A DNA stretch of 64,000 nt from Bordetella flabilis (GTDB taxonomy: Bacteria; Pseudomonadota; Gammaproteobacteria; Burkholderiales; Burkholderiaceae_B), in contig NZ_CP016172.1 in NCBI RefSeq assembly GCF_001676725.1, forward strand, positions 496,001 through 560,000, given 5' to 3'. Both the position numbers and the translations under genes were made by a program. Of this stretch, positions 42,783 to 53,100 are shown piece after piece (position 1 is the stretch's first letter; the number at the start of each line of letters is the position of its first letter). The notes beneath the pieces are model-generated. The model searched no databases and was not told where the DNA came from. It saw nothing but the letters and a program-made list of their open reading frames with translations.

Positions 42783-44128
42783 TCCCGCAGGGCGGCCAGC
42801 GGACGCCGCAGCACGTAGTAAACCAGCGGGACGCGATGGCCGTAGATCTTGGCCGTACCCTTCAGGCCGATACGTGCCACCTTGCCGTCATCGGCGGTGA
42901 TGCGGCCCTTGATGCGATACGCGGCGATATTGTCCGGCGACACAGTGGCCTGGTAGCTGGTCTCGGTCAGCTCGCCATGCAGGGGCGACAGCGGCGCCAC
43001 GTGCAGGAACACACGGATGTCGGCGCCAGGCTCCAGGTTGATCGCGTCGGCGGCGGGCAGCCACACCAGCACCCCGGCATCGTCCTGGTCGGCCAGCAGC
43101 GCGATGCGCTCGCCGGTGGACACGGGTTTGCCCAACCAGTCGTTGGGATCGCCGAACACCACGATGCCGTCGCGCGGCGCACGCACCAGCACGCGGCCCA
43201 GCATTTCATCCAGCCATGCCAGCTCCGCTTCCTTTTCGCGGACCTGGCCGTTTAACGAGGCCAGTTCGCCCTTGCTCTGCGCGTTGTCGAAAGCCTTCTG
43301 CGTGGCGCGCAGCGCATCCGCCCGGGCCACGGACAGGGCTTGCTGCGCCACGTCGCGCCGATTGCGCAGCGTCGTATCGTCCAGCGTAAACAGAAGTTCG
43401 CCGCGCTTGACGGACTGGTTGGGGTCGACCTGGAAGGACTTCACCACGCCGTCCAGCGGCGCGGACACCGCGGTGGCATGCAGGGCCACGATCTCGGCGG
43501 GTGCCAGCACGCTCAGGCGCACGGGCATCGCCATCACCGCCGCCAGGACGGCCAGCAGCGCCAGCTTGCGCCAGGGCTTGCGCAGCGCGCCGCGCACGCG
43601 GGCCAGCAGGGCCGGCCGCTGCCGCGCCAGCGCGCCGATGCAGTAGGCGTAGGTGGCGCCCAGCCGGGCGAGCAGCGCCTGCTGCTGCTCGCTGGCGTCC
43701 TCGTCGGCGCTGATGAGCAGGAAGCCGCGCCGCTGCCCTGAAGGATCCACCAGAGCAAGCAGGAACACGTAGGGCGACATCCATTCGGACCACTCCTCGG
43801 CCAGGGACGGCGGGAGCGCGTCCGGTAGCAGCCTGCGCAAGGGCGCCGATTGGGCGTCCTCGGCGCGCATGGCCTTCCAGCAATGCGCGCCGAGGCGCTT
43901 GAGCCAGACGGTGAAGGGCGAATCCTCGCTCAGCGTCGCCAGGTTGGACAGTTGTGTCAGGCGGGCGCGATCGCCGTGCTCGGCGGTGAAGACGGCGGCC
44001 TGGCGATAGGGAAACAGCTGCCAGGTCTCGTTCGCGATGACAAACCCCAGTTCAGGCAGGCTGCGCATCCGCTGCGCGCGCTGCTCCAGATGAAGCAGCA
44101 CGGCGATGGGATTGAGGGGTGTATCCAT
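42767..44128 (-). CDS. HlyD-like periplasmic adaptor with GAF-like N-terminal domain
   Basis: 453 residues from the ATG at 44128; an in-frame TTG at 44164, directly after the upstream stop, is possible because neither start has a clear Shine-Dalgarno. Residues about 10-170 look like a GAF-type sensor domain (LGFVIANETWQLFPYRQAAVF, then VDPSGQRRGFLLISADE). A TM helix follows (about 188-210), then the adaptor: lipoyl half SAPLDGVVKSFQVDPNQSVKRG, coiled coil (about 270-315), second half VLVRAPRDGIVVFGDP and a beta-barrel. The sensor domain would be cytoplasmic. It lies between the simpler adaptor and the protease fusion gene. Confidence 0.88.
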   Translation of the reverse strand: MDTPLNPIAVLLHLEQRAQRMRSLPELGFVIANETWQLFPYRQAAVFTAEHGDRARLTQLSNLATLSEDSPFTVWLKRLGAHCWKAMRAEDAQSAPLRRLLPDALPPSLAEEWSEWMSPYVFLLALVDPSGQRRGFLLISADEDASEQQQALLARLGATYAYCIGALARQRPALLARVRGALRKPWRKLALLAVLAAVMAMPVRLSVLAPAEIVALHATAVSAPLDGVVKSFQVDPNQSVKRGELLFTLDDTTLRNRRDVAQQALSVARADALRATQKAFDNAQSKGELASLNGQVREKEAELAWLDEMLGRVLVRAPRDGIVVFGDPNDWLGKPVSTGERIALLADQDDAGVLVWLPAADAINLEPGADIRVFLHVAPLSPLHGELTETSYQATVSPDNIAAYRIKGRITADDGKVARIGLKGTAKIYGHRVPLVYYVLRRPLAALREWSGL

Positions 44129-44167
44129 GGATAGGGGAAGCCCGGGTGCCGGGGCACCCGGCAATGT

Positions 44168-45178
44168 TTACGGGCCGGGCGCGAAGCGGGCGCTGCCGCT
44201 CATTCCGGGCAGGAGGTCCGGGGCGTTGTCGGCGATGACGCCTTCCAGTTCGACGGATTGGCTGACCGCGTCGACGCGTGCGTTCAAGGCGGTAACGCGG
44301 GCCGTATACGTCTTGTCCGTTTCGTCGATATGGACCTGGAAAGGGGTGCCGACCTTCAACCAGCGCAGCCAGGACGATGGCGCGTTCAGGCGCAGCTTCA
44401 AGGGGCCGTCGCTGATGATGTCCAGCAGGGGCGCGTTCTGGTTGACGCCCTCGTAGGCCTTGACGTGCAGCTTGACCACGCGGCCGTCGAACGGCGCCTT
44501 GACGACGCAATAGGCCTGTTGCGCGCGGTACAGCGCGACCTGGGCCTCGGCTTTCTGCGCGGCGGCGGCCGCCAGCGAGACTTCGAGTTCGCCGGCCGAC
44601 TGCAGGCCCTGCAGGCGCAGCTTGGCATTGTGGGTTTCACGCGCGGCGCTGAGTTCGGCCTGCGCCATTTTCAGGCGGGCCGCCTGTTCGTCGCAATCAA
44701 AGCTCAGCAGCGTCGTGCCCGCCTTGAAGCGCGAGCCCAGCGAACCATCCACATCGCGGATGCGGCCGATGCCCTGGCTGAACAGCGTGGCCTCCTGGGC
44801 CGGGGCCACCAGCACGCGCACGGCGTTCGTCGTGGCGCCTGGCGACGCAGGCGCGGCGATCGACGCGTCAGCCGGCGAGGCCAGCGGGCGATCCAGCTGC
44901 GCCGTGCGAAGGGCCGCGGCATCCGGCGTGGGAGCCGCATAGGCGGCATCCGTTGCACTCGCATTCGCCGCATCCGTTGCACTCGCTGGATTGGCCGCGA
45001 CGGCGGCAGCGCGCGTCGGTCCGCCGTGGGCGGTGGTGGCTTGCGCGGCGGCGCCGGGCGCCGATGCCGCCGCGATGGCCGCGGGGGCCCGCGCGTCGGC
45101 CGGCGCGGCAATGGCGCTTATCGCGGCGTAGGCGATGCCCACGCTGGCCAGTACGGCGGGAACGACGTACCGTTTCAT
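44168..45178 (-). CDS. HlyD/RND-type periplasmic adaptor protein
   Basis: 336 residues. Start ATG at 45178 overlaps the stop of the TolC-type gene (ATGA). N-terminal signal or anchor helix (about 1-25), then a long Ala/Pro/Thr-rich stretch (about 26-125) with small internal repeats (SATDAA twice), then the adaptor core: RVLVAPAQEATL, coiled coil (QAARLKMAQAELSAARE, about 180-245), lipoyl half VVKAPFDGRVVKLHV and beta-barrel FQVHIDETDKTYTARV. It should link the outer-membrane TolC protein to an inner-membrane component. No gene for a pump follows, only further adaptors. Confidence 0.9.
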   Translation of the reverse strand: MKRYVVPAVLASVGIAYAAISAIAAPADARAPAAIAAASAPGAAAQATTAHGGPTRAAAVAANPASATDAANASATDAAYAAPTPDAAALRTAQLDRPLASPADASIAAPASPGATTNAVRVLVAPAQEATLFSQGIGRIRDVDGSLGSRFKAGTTLLSFDCDEQAARLKMAQAELSAARETHNAKLRLQGLQSAGELEVSLAAAAAQKAEAQVALYRAQQAYCVVKAPFDGRVVKLHVKAYEGVNQNAPLLDIISDGPLKLRLNAPSSWLRWLKVGTPFQVHIDETDKTYTARVTALNARVDAVSQSVELEGVIADNAPDLLPGMSGSARFAPGP

Positions 45179-47097
45179 TGCCGCGCCACGCGGTCTGTCG
45201 CCTGTGTCAGCGAGGCGCGCAGGCTGCCTATCTCGGCCACGGCGGCGGCTTCGGAGAAGGCCACCAGCGACTGCCGCGACGGGGTCGCGCCCAGCGTGCT
45301 GCTGTAGTCGTCCTGGGCCAGCGCCCGGCCGTCCGGAGCCAGTATGCGGATTTGCCATGTGGCCGGCCGCACCGTATCGCGGGCGCCGCTGACGTTCAGG
45401 CGCATCACCAGCGTTGCCGGACGGACCTGGCCGGCATCGGCCACGACGGTGAAGCCATTGCGGCCCAGCGCCTCCGTGACCGCCTGCTTCATCGCGCTGG
45501 CCGTCGCCGCATCGTCGACATTGTCGATACGGACTTGCAGCGGCGTCGCGACGGGCGCGAGCGCACCGGCTTCGAGGAAGTTCTTGCGCTCGCTGTCCTG
45601 CAGCGTGCTTTCCAGCTTCTTGGAGAGGTCGGCAATGGTGGCGTTGTCCACATTGCCGGGCAGCACGTCCAGTCCGACCGAGTTGTAGATGCGGCCGAAG
45701 GCAGCCTGGGCCGTCGCGTAGGCCGAATACCGCTGGAATTCGGCGAGCAGGGCGCGGGTTTCGGTCCGGATGGCTTCCAGTTCGGAATCGGTGCGCGAGG
45801 TCAGCGAGGCACGCGCGAACTTGGCCATGCGCGAGTCGACACGGGCGCCTTCGCTGGCCAGGTCCAGGTCCACGAGGGACATGCGGTAGCGTTCCACCGC
45901 GACGCGGACCTGCGTCAGGATGGCCATGGAGAGGGCCAGGCGGCGGGCGTCGTCGGTGTTCTCCTGCGCCTTGTTGGCCGACATCACGGCCGGCATGGCG
46001 GCCAGGCGGAACAGGTCCAGCGACACCCGGACGCCGCCTTCGATCCAGCTGTTGTTGTACAGGTACTTGTTGGAGTCGTACTGCGGTCCCACGTCGAAGC
46101 TGATGCCGGGCAGCAGCGCGGTGATCTGGCGGCGGGCCTCGTCGGCGGAGATGCGCTTGCGGTAGTCTTCCTCGCGCAGTTCGGGACGTGCTTCCAGCGC
46201 GATATCCTCGAGCTGGCGCAGGTTGTTCGGCACGCCGGGCAGCTGCGGTTCCTTTTCGTCGGCCAGGGTGAACTGGGTTCCCGGCGGTATGGTCATCAGG
46301 GCGGCAAGTTCGCGCTTGGCGACTTCCAGGTCCTGGCGGCGCGTGTTCAGTTGCGCCAGGGAATCCAGCAGCGCACGCTGGTAGGCCAGCGCCTGCACGG
46401 GCGGCAGCAGCCCCTGGGCCTCGGCTTCGCGCGATTTGGCCAGGGCCTGGTACACGCGGGCGATCAGGGCGTCGGCCTGCCTGGACAGGCGTTGGGCGCC
46501 GAGCGCACGCCAGTAGGAGTTGCGCAGGTCGGACAGCAGGCTCTGCATGACGCGGCGACGGCGCTCTTCGGCCACCAGGTACTGGTTGGCCTGCTGCCGC
46601 GCGCGGAAATAGCTCATGCCGAAATCGAGCAGGTTCCAGGAGAAGGTCGCGCTGGCCAGCGCGCGGTTGCGTTCCACCGACGAGGACGGTATCAGCGAGA
46701 CGTCGCCTGTTTCGATACTGACGCTGGTGCCGCCGGAGTCGTTGTTGCGCCAGACGTAGCCCGCGGATACCAGCATCTTGGGCAGCATGTCGTAGCGCGA
46801 CACGTCCTGCAGGCCGTAGGCCAGCGCGGACTCCATCTGCTTCAGGCGGTAGTCCAGGTTGTACTTCAGCGCGCGCGCCAGGGCGTCATTGAAGGTGATG
46901 GGGCCGTTGATCGGTTCCTGGTCGGCATACAGGGTGACCTGGTCGGCCTGCACCCGCTGCGTGACTTCCGAAGTCTGTAGAGGCTGGGGGGTCACCGAGG
47001 CGCAGCCGGCCAGAGCCAGCGAAACGGCCGCGGCGATCAGCGCGGGGCGCCAGGGCAGCGCCACGGGGGTCACGATACGCATTGCGGTAGATTCCAT
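45175..47097 (-). CDS. TolC-family outer-membrane lipoprotein with extra C-terminal domain
   Basis: 640 residues, longer than the usual 420-500. The ATG at 47097 lies 4 bases after the adhesin stop, so translation is probably coupled; an ATG at 47082 is also possible. The signal peptide ends in a lipobox (LALAGC, Cys about 32). Residues about 70-500 are TolC/OEP repeats with long helices (FNDALARALKYNLDYRLKQ at the start; NSYWRALGAQ). Beyond about residue 515 is a further alpha/beta domain (PLQVRIDNVDDAATASAM to the end) not found in TolC; its family is unknown to me. The protein should form the outer-membrane channel for the adhesin. Confidence 0.9.
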   Translation of the reverse strand: MESTAMRIVTPVALPWRPALIAAAVSLALAGCASVTPQPLQTSEVTQRVQADQVTLYADQEPINGPITFNDALARALKYNLDYRLKQMESALAYGLQDVSRYDMLPKMLVSAGYVWRNNDSGGTSVSIETGDVSLIPSSSVERNRALASATFSWNLLDFGMSYFRARQQANQYLVAEERRRRVMQSLLSDLRNSYWRALGAQRLSRQADALIARVYQALAKSREAEAQGLLPPVQALAYQRALLDSLAQLNTRRQDLEVAKRELAALMTIPPGTQFTLADEKEPQLPGVPNNLRQLEDIALEARPELREEDYRKRISADEARRQITALLPGISFDVGPQYDSNKYLYNNSWIEGGVRVSLDLFRLAAMPAVMSANKAQENTDDARRLALSMAILTQVRVAVERYRMSLVDLDLASEGARVDSRMAKFARASLTSRTDSELEAIRTETRALLAEFQRYSAYATAQAAFGRIYNSVGLDVLPGNVDNATIADLSKKLESTLQDSERKNFLEAGALAPVATPLQVRIDNVDDAATASAMKQAVTEALGRNGFTVVADAGQVRPATLVMRLNVSGARDTVRPATWQIRILAPDGRALAQDDYSSTLGATPSRQSLVAFSEAAAVAEIGSLRASLTQATDRVARQ

Positions 47098-47101
47098 TTT
47101 T

Positions 47102-50100
47102 CTATTGACGAGGAGTGGAAGTGCGGGCCGGCGTACTCGCGCCCGGTGGACGTGCGGCGCCTGCGGCTTGATGCAATTGCCGGGTGAAGGATGGCGCGTG
47201 GCCGGTGGTCTCGCCCTGCGGCGCGGCGGCCGGTCGTCCATCCCGATTCGCATCCGGGCGCGCGGCGGCGTGGCCGGCCGCGTGGCCCAGGTGCGTGAGG
47301 GGATCGAAGTCGTTGAACAGCGGATTGCCGCCGGGGGTGTCGGCGAAGCGCTCCGCCGCCAGTCCGGCGTCCAGTCTTTCAGAAAGCCGTTGCGAGACGT
47401 CCACGGCGCGCAGCACGTGCAGGTCGTGCGGCATGGCCAGCCGTTCGGCGATGAGGGTGGACTGGATCCGCGCCGGCTCCTGGGGCAGCGTTGCCGCCAT
47501 CTGCGATTCGCGCACCGCATGGGTGACGAACAGCGCCGGCGACGGTCCGCGGGAGATGCGGATGACTTCCGGACGCAGGGCCCAGTATTCGATATGCAGC
47601 ACGCCGCCCGTGTCGTCGTCCCCGTCCGTGTCGCCATCGCCGGCTTCGCCGTAGCGCAGGGTCTGCAGGGTTTCCGCGAGCGTGCCGCGCATGCCGGCCG
47701 CGCCCTGCGGGGTCCACGAGACGGGCTGGGGCAGGACGCCATTGGTCTGTGTCACCACGATCTGCAGCGTCGACGTCGCGGTTCCGCCTTCGCCGTCGCT
47801 GATGTGGTAGGTGACCAGCGGAACATCGCCCTCATAGCGCTCGACGGCCACGAAGGTATAGGAGCCGTCGGCGTTCAGGGTCAGCGTGCCGACATTGGGA
47901 ATCGTCACCGTCTCGCCCGCGGCGTAGCTGCCGGCCACGCCCGCCACGGAGAACTGCTCGACCTTCAGCGTGTCGCCATCGACATCGCTGTCGTTGGGCA
48001 GCACGTTGCCGTTCAGCGGCGTGTCGTTCGGCGTGGTGCCGGAGTCGGGCGAAGCCTGCGGCCCCGGGTTGCTGACCTGCCATACGAAGCTGCGGCTGAC
48101 GCTGCCGCCGTGGCCGTCGCTGGCGGTGACCGTCACGGTATAAGCGCCGCCGGCGCCGCCCTGCGATCCGGAGCGGTCCATCGTGCCGCGGATCATGCCG
48201 GTGGCCGGATCGATGGCCATACCCGGCGGCAGGCCGGCCGCCGTGTAGGTCAGCGTGTCGCCGTCGATATCCTGGAAGGCGTGGGACACGTCCACCGCGA
48301 TGCCGTCCTGGGCGTCCACGTCGGTGCGGTCGGGAATCGGCGTGTCCGCGGTCGGCGCGTCGTTGGTGCCCACCACGGTCACCGTCACGGTGGTGCTGGC
48401 GGTATGGCCGTGACCGTCGACGATGGTATACGTGACCTGGGTGGTGGCGGTCTGCCCCTGGGCCAGGCCGGCGAAATCGCCGTTGGGATCGAAGCTGTAG
48501 CTGCCGTCGGCATTCAGCGTGAACAGGCCGCCGTCGCTGCCGGCCACCGCCTTGCCGATGTTGGCGCCGTCGCCGTTGACGGCCACCAGTGTAATGGCCT
48601 CGCCTTCGGGGTCGTGGTCGGCCTGGCTGCCGTCGGCGCCGATGATGACGTTGCCGGACGTCGGCGTTTCCGCGTCGGTCTGGTTGCGATCGGGCTGGGC
48701 GACCGGCGGGTCATTCAGGCCATTGACCGTAATCGTCAGGACGGCGGTAGCCGTGCCGCCCTCGCCATCGCTGACCTGGTAGGTGATGGACGTCGTGCGT
48801 GTCTGGCCCACGTCCAGGTCGGCGAAGTCGCCGCTCGGGTCGAAGGTGTATGTGCCGTCGGGATGGATGATGAAGCGGCCGCCGTGGTCGCCCGTGACCG
48901 GCTTGCCGACATTGGCCGCGTCGCCGCCCACCTGCGAAACCGCCAGCGTATCGCCGTCCGGGTCGCTGTCGGCCTCGCCGGGCGTCGCGCCCACGATCAC
49001 GTTGCCGCCGGTCGGCGTGCTGGAATCGGTCTGGCCGAAGTCGTCCTGCGCGGCCGGCGTCGGGTTGCTGACCGTCAGGGTGAAGTCCTGGCTGACCTTG
49101 TCGCCATGCGTGTCCGTCGCGGTGACGGTGATCGTGTAGACGCCGCCGCTGGTGCCGCCGCTGCCGCCCTGCGACGCCGAATGGTCGATGGTGCCGCTGA
49201 TCTCGCCGGTGGTCGGGTCGATGACCAGGCCGGCGGGCAGGCCGCTGGCCGAGTAGGTCAGCGTGTCGCCGGTATCGATGTCGGTGAAGCCCGAGGCGGT
49301 CGGGATGGTGATGGGCGTGTTGTCCACGCCGACCCTGTCGGGCAGGGTGGCGTCGACCGTGGGCGCGGCGTTCAGGCCCACGACCGTGATGGTGAGCGTG
49401 GCCGTGTCCGTCCCGCCTTCGCCGTCGCTGATCTCGTACGTGATGCTGGTCGTGCGCGTCGCGCCCTGCGGCACGTCGTTGAACTCGTCGTTGGGATCGA
49501 AGCTGTAGGTGCCGTCGGCGTTCAGCGTGAACCGGCCGCCGTTGCTGCCGGCCACCGGTTGGCCTACCTTGGTGGCGTCGTTGCCCACCTTGGAGACGGT
49601 CAGCGTATCGCCGTCCGGGTCGCTGTCGGCCTGTGCGGGGTTGGCGCCGGCGATGACGTCGCCGGATATGGGCGTGTCCGAATTCGTCGTGCCGGTGTCG
49701 TCCTGCGCATCCGGCGCCGGGTTGCTGACCGTCAGCGTGAAGGTCTGGCTGCTGGCGCCGCCGTGGCTGTCCGTGGCCGTGACGGTCACGGTATAGACGC
49801 CGCCCGCGCCGCCTTGCGAATCGGAATGGTCCAGCGTCCCCGTGATCTGCCCCGTGGCCGGGTCGATGGACAGGCTGGGCGGCAGGCCGCCGACGGTGTA
49901 GGTCAGCGTGTCGCCATCCGGGTCGGTGAAGCCGGTCGCGGTATCGATGGTTACGGTGTCGGTGTCCACCGCGACCTTGTCCGGCAGGGCCGCGGCCACG
50001 GGCGGAGTGTCGATCTGCACCGTCACGCTGTGGAGGTCGAATAGTCGGCCGCCTTCACCCTGGTTTTGCCCGGAACCCGCAACGCCGCCGCCGGCGACAT

Positions 50101-53100
50101 TGTTGTTCTGGTCGTTCAGCGTGAAATCGATCGTGACGTTGGGCGACGCCGTCGTCGCCGTATCGGTGTTGCGGTAAGTGACCGCGCCGATGACCGTGCC
50201 GGCGGTAGCCGCGTCCACGCTGTTGTTAAAGGTGACCGTCAGCGTCCCGGTGCCGCCGGTGACCGCGCCGATGGCCGAGCCGTTCAGCAGGAGCGTGGTG
50301 CCGGCAACGGTGATGCCGGAGCCGCTGGCCCAGCCGAACACATCGTTGGCGTTCGCGCCGCCCTGCCGCTGTACGGTCAACGTGACGCCGGCCCAGTTTC
50401 CGCCCGGCACGTCAAGGTCGATATCCTTCGCGGTAACGACGCCGTCGCTATCCAGGCGCACCGCGGCGCCGCCCTTGACGGCCACCGGCGTGCCGCTGTC
50501 CAGGCCGGTGAAGTCGGGCTGGTCGTTGACCGCCGTGACTGTGGCGCCGATCGTGGTGGTCGTGCTGTACGCCGTGGTGCCGCCGGTGGCCGAAATCGTC
50601 AGCCCGGTTTCGACGGTGGTTCGGGCACCGCCCGATCCGTCCACTGCGGAAATGGTCAGCGCGGGCGGGGCGCCGTGATAATCGGCCACGGGTTGGAAGC
50701 GCAGCGATGCGTCCTTGGGCAGGTAGATGGCCGTGCCGCCGCTCAGGTCGGCGCCGACGGGAACGTCCACCCACACGCCCGGCGAGGTGCTGTATTGCCA
50801 CTTGCCCTGCGTCGTGGCGTCCGCGCTGTTGCCCAGGATGACAATGCCCTGGAAGCCGGTGACGGTGTTCGCGCCGCCGGGAATGCCGGTGCTGTTGTCG
50901 CGCCCGTCGCTGTACTGGCCGCCGACGATGGCGTCGACCGTGGAGCCGGTGTTCGTGCCCGTGGCGACGTCTTCGCGCGTGATGATGCTGCCCGGGCCGC
51001 TGAGCGTGGGCGCATCGTTTACCGCCGTGACCGACGTGGTCAGCGTGACGTTGTTGCTGCTGTCGCTGTACTGCGTCGTGCCGCCGGAGTTCGTGCCGGT
51101 CAGGTCGACGGACTGGCCCGAGGTCAGCGGGCTGGACGTATCCACCAGCCGGGCGTCGAGGTTGCCCGGCGTGCCGGCGTAGTCGGCGGCCGGGCTGAAG
51201 CGCAGCATGTCGGTGGTGGCCAGCACGAAGGCATGGTCCACGGAGACCGCCGGGATGGCTTGCCACGTGACGCCGCCATCCGTCGAATACTGCCAGGTTC
51301 CCTGGGCCGCGGTCGCGCCATTGGCGGTTATGGCAATGCCGGCGAAATTGTTGTGCGTGGAACCGTTGGTGACGTCGTCTCGCACGTCCTGGAACTTGCC
51401 GCCGAACAGCGACTGCACGGTGGCGCCGGGCGGCGTGGCGCCGGCGTCCTCGGACACGGCCGGCAGGCTGACCGGCGTGCCGTCGGTACGCGTCGGCGCG
51501 TCGTTGACGGCGTTGACCGTCACGGTGATGTCGCGGCGCGTCAGCAACTCCGCCGAACTTCCGTCGGCATAGTCGTAGTCGCCGGGATTGGCCGTGGGAT
51601 TGTTGGTGTCGCCGGTCAGGGATCCTGGCCGTTGTCCGCTGTTGCCCCCATCGTTGACGACGATGCTGAGGTTGAAGGTGCCGTTCCAGTCCACCGAGCC
51701 GCCCACACCGTCGCTGCTGGGCGTGGTGATCTGCAGGGCATCGAGCCGCGCGTTGATCTGGGCCAGCGTGGCGCCCGTGATGACGATCTGGTTGGTGCCC
51801 AGCCCGGTGACTGTTCCGCCCAGGCCGGCCGCGCCGGCGCTGGTGAACGTGCCCTTGTCGATGGTGATGGTGGCGGTCAGGTTGGAACCCGGGTCGCCGT
51901 TCGTATCGATGCTGTCGCTGTCGGTCACGGAGACGTGGCCGTTCAGCGATACGACGCCGTTGGTCTCGTTGACCACCACGTTGGTGGCGTCGATCTGGGC
52001 CGGGTCGTTGACGCCGGAGACGAACAGATCGCGCGTGGCGTGCGCCACGTCGTTAGTCAAACCGGCCGGGATGGCGCCATAGGGGTCAATGGCCGTGGTC
52101 GGCACATTGACGGTGCCTGTGGACCCGCCGTTCAGATTGGGGCCGCCATTGGCCTGGCCGCTGCCGTTCAGGGCGCCCGCGGCGTCGCGCAGCCGGTCGT
52201 CGACGATGACGTCGATCTTGTAGGCCTTGTCCACGTTGGCGACGCTGGCGTCGAACTTGATGCGCAACTGCGCCAGGTACTGGTTGACCGCCGCGATGTC
52301 GCCCTGGATGACCAGGGCCTGCTCGTTGCCATCGCGGCCGCCGACGATCTGTACCAGGCCGGACGCATCGCCGGAGCTCAGCGTGATGCCGTCGTAGGCG
52401 CCGACGGCCAGCGGGTTGCCGTTCTGGTCCAGCAGGCGCACGGTGACCTGCACGAAACTGGTTTCGCCGGTATCCGTGGTCGTGCCGTCGGGAATGTCCG
52501 GGTCGGTGACCACGACGCCAGTGACCGGGTAATCCACGTTGGCCTGGCCGGCGACAATGGTGCCCGTGCCCGCCGTGACGGTCGGCGCGTCGTTGGTCGG
52601 GTCCAGCGTGATGGCGATGGAGTCGGTGGGCGCGTAGTCGCCGCCGGTGTTCTCCCCCACCGCGGCGTCGCCCTGGGCCAGGCTCACATTGACCGTGACA
52701 TCGCCCGGATCGCCGCCGTTCAGGTCGCCATTGGCGTTGGCCGGACTCCGGTAGGTCAGGCCCGACGTGGGGTCGTTGAGCAGTGCCTGGATATCGTCGG
52801 CACGACCGGTCAAGGTCATCGTGCCGGTGTTGTCCCCGACGATGGTGACCGTGCGGCCGTTGATCGAGAAGCTGGTCTGGCCGCCGTTGCCACCGATGCC
52901 CAGCGTGCCGTTGCCGCCGGCCACGCTCAGCGTCACGCTGATGGGCAGGCCGAGGGCCGTCGATTCGGCATCGGCCACCACGAAGCCGCCGCCGATGAAG
53001 GTCGCAACATCCTCGCTCACGGTGGCCGAGGTGGGCGCGGTCAGCGTCGGCGGCTCGTCGCTTTGCGATACCAGCAGTACGACGCTGGCGGTACTGACAT

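Noticed and set aside
47102..47740. RTX nonapeptide repeats at the adhesin C-terminus
   Set aside because: Looked for GGxGxDxUx runs; only an Asp/Gly patch (GDGDTDGDDD) occurs, without the nonapeptide period.
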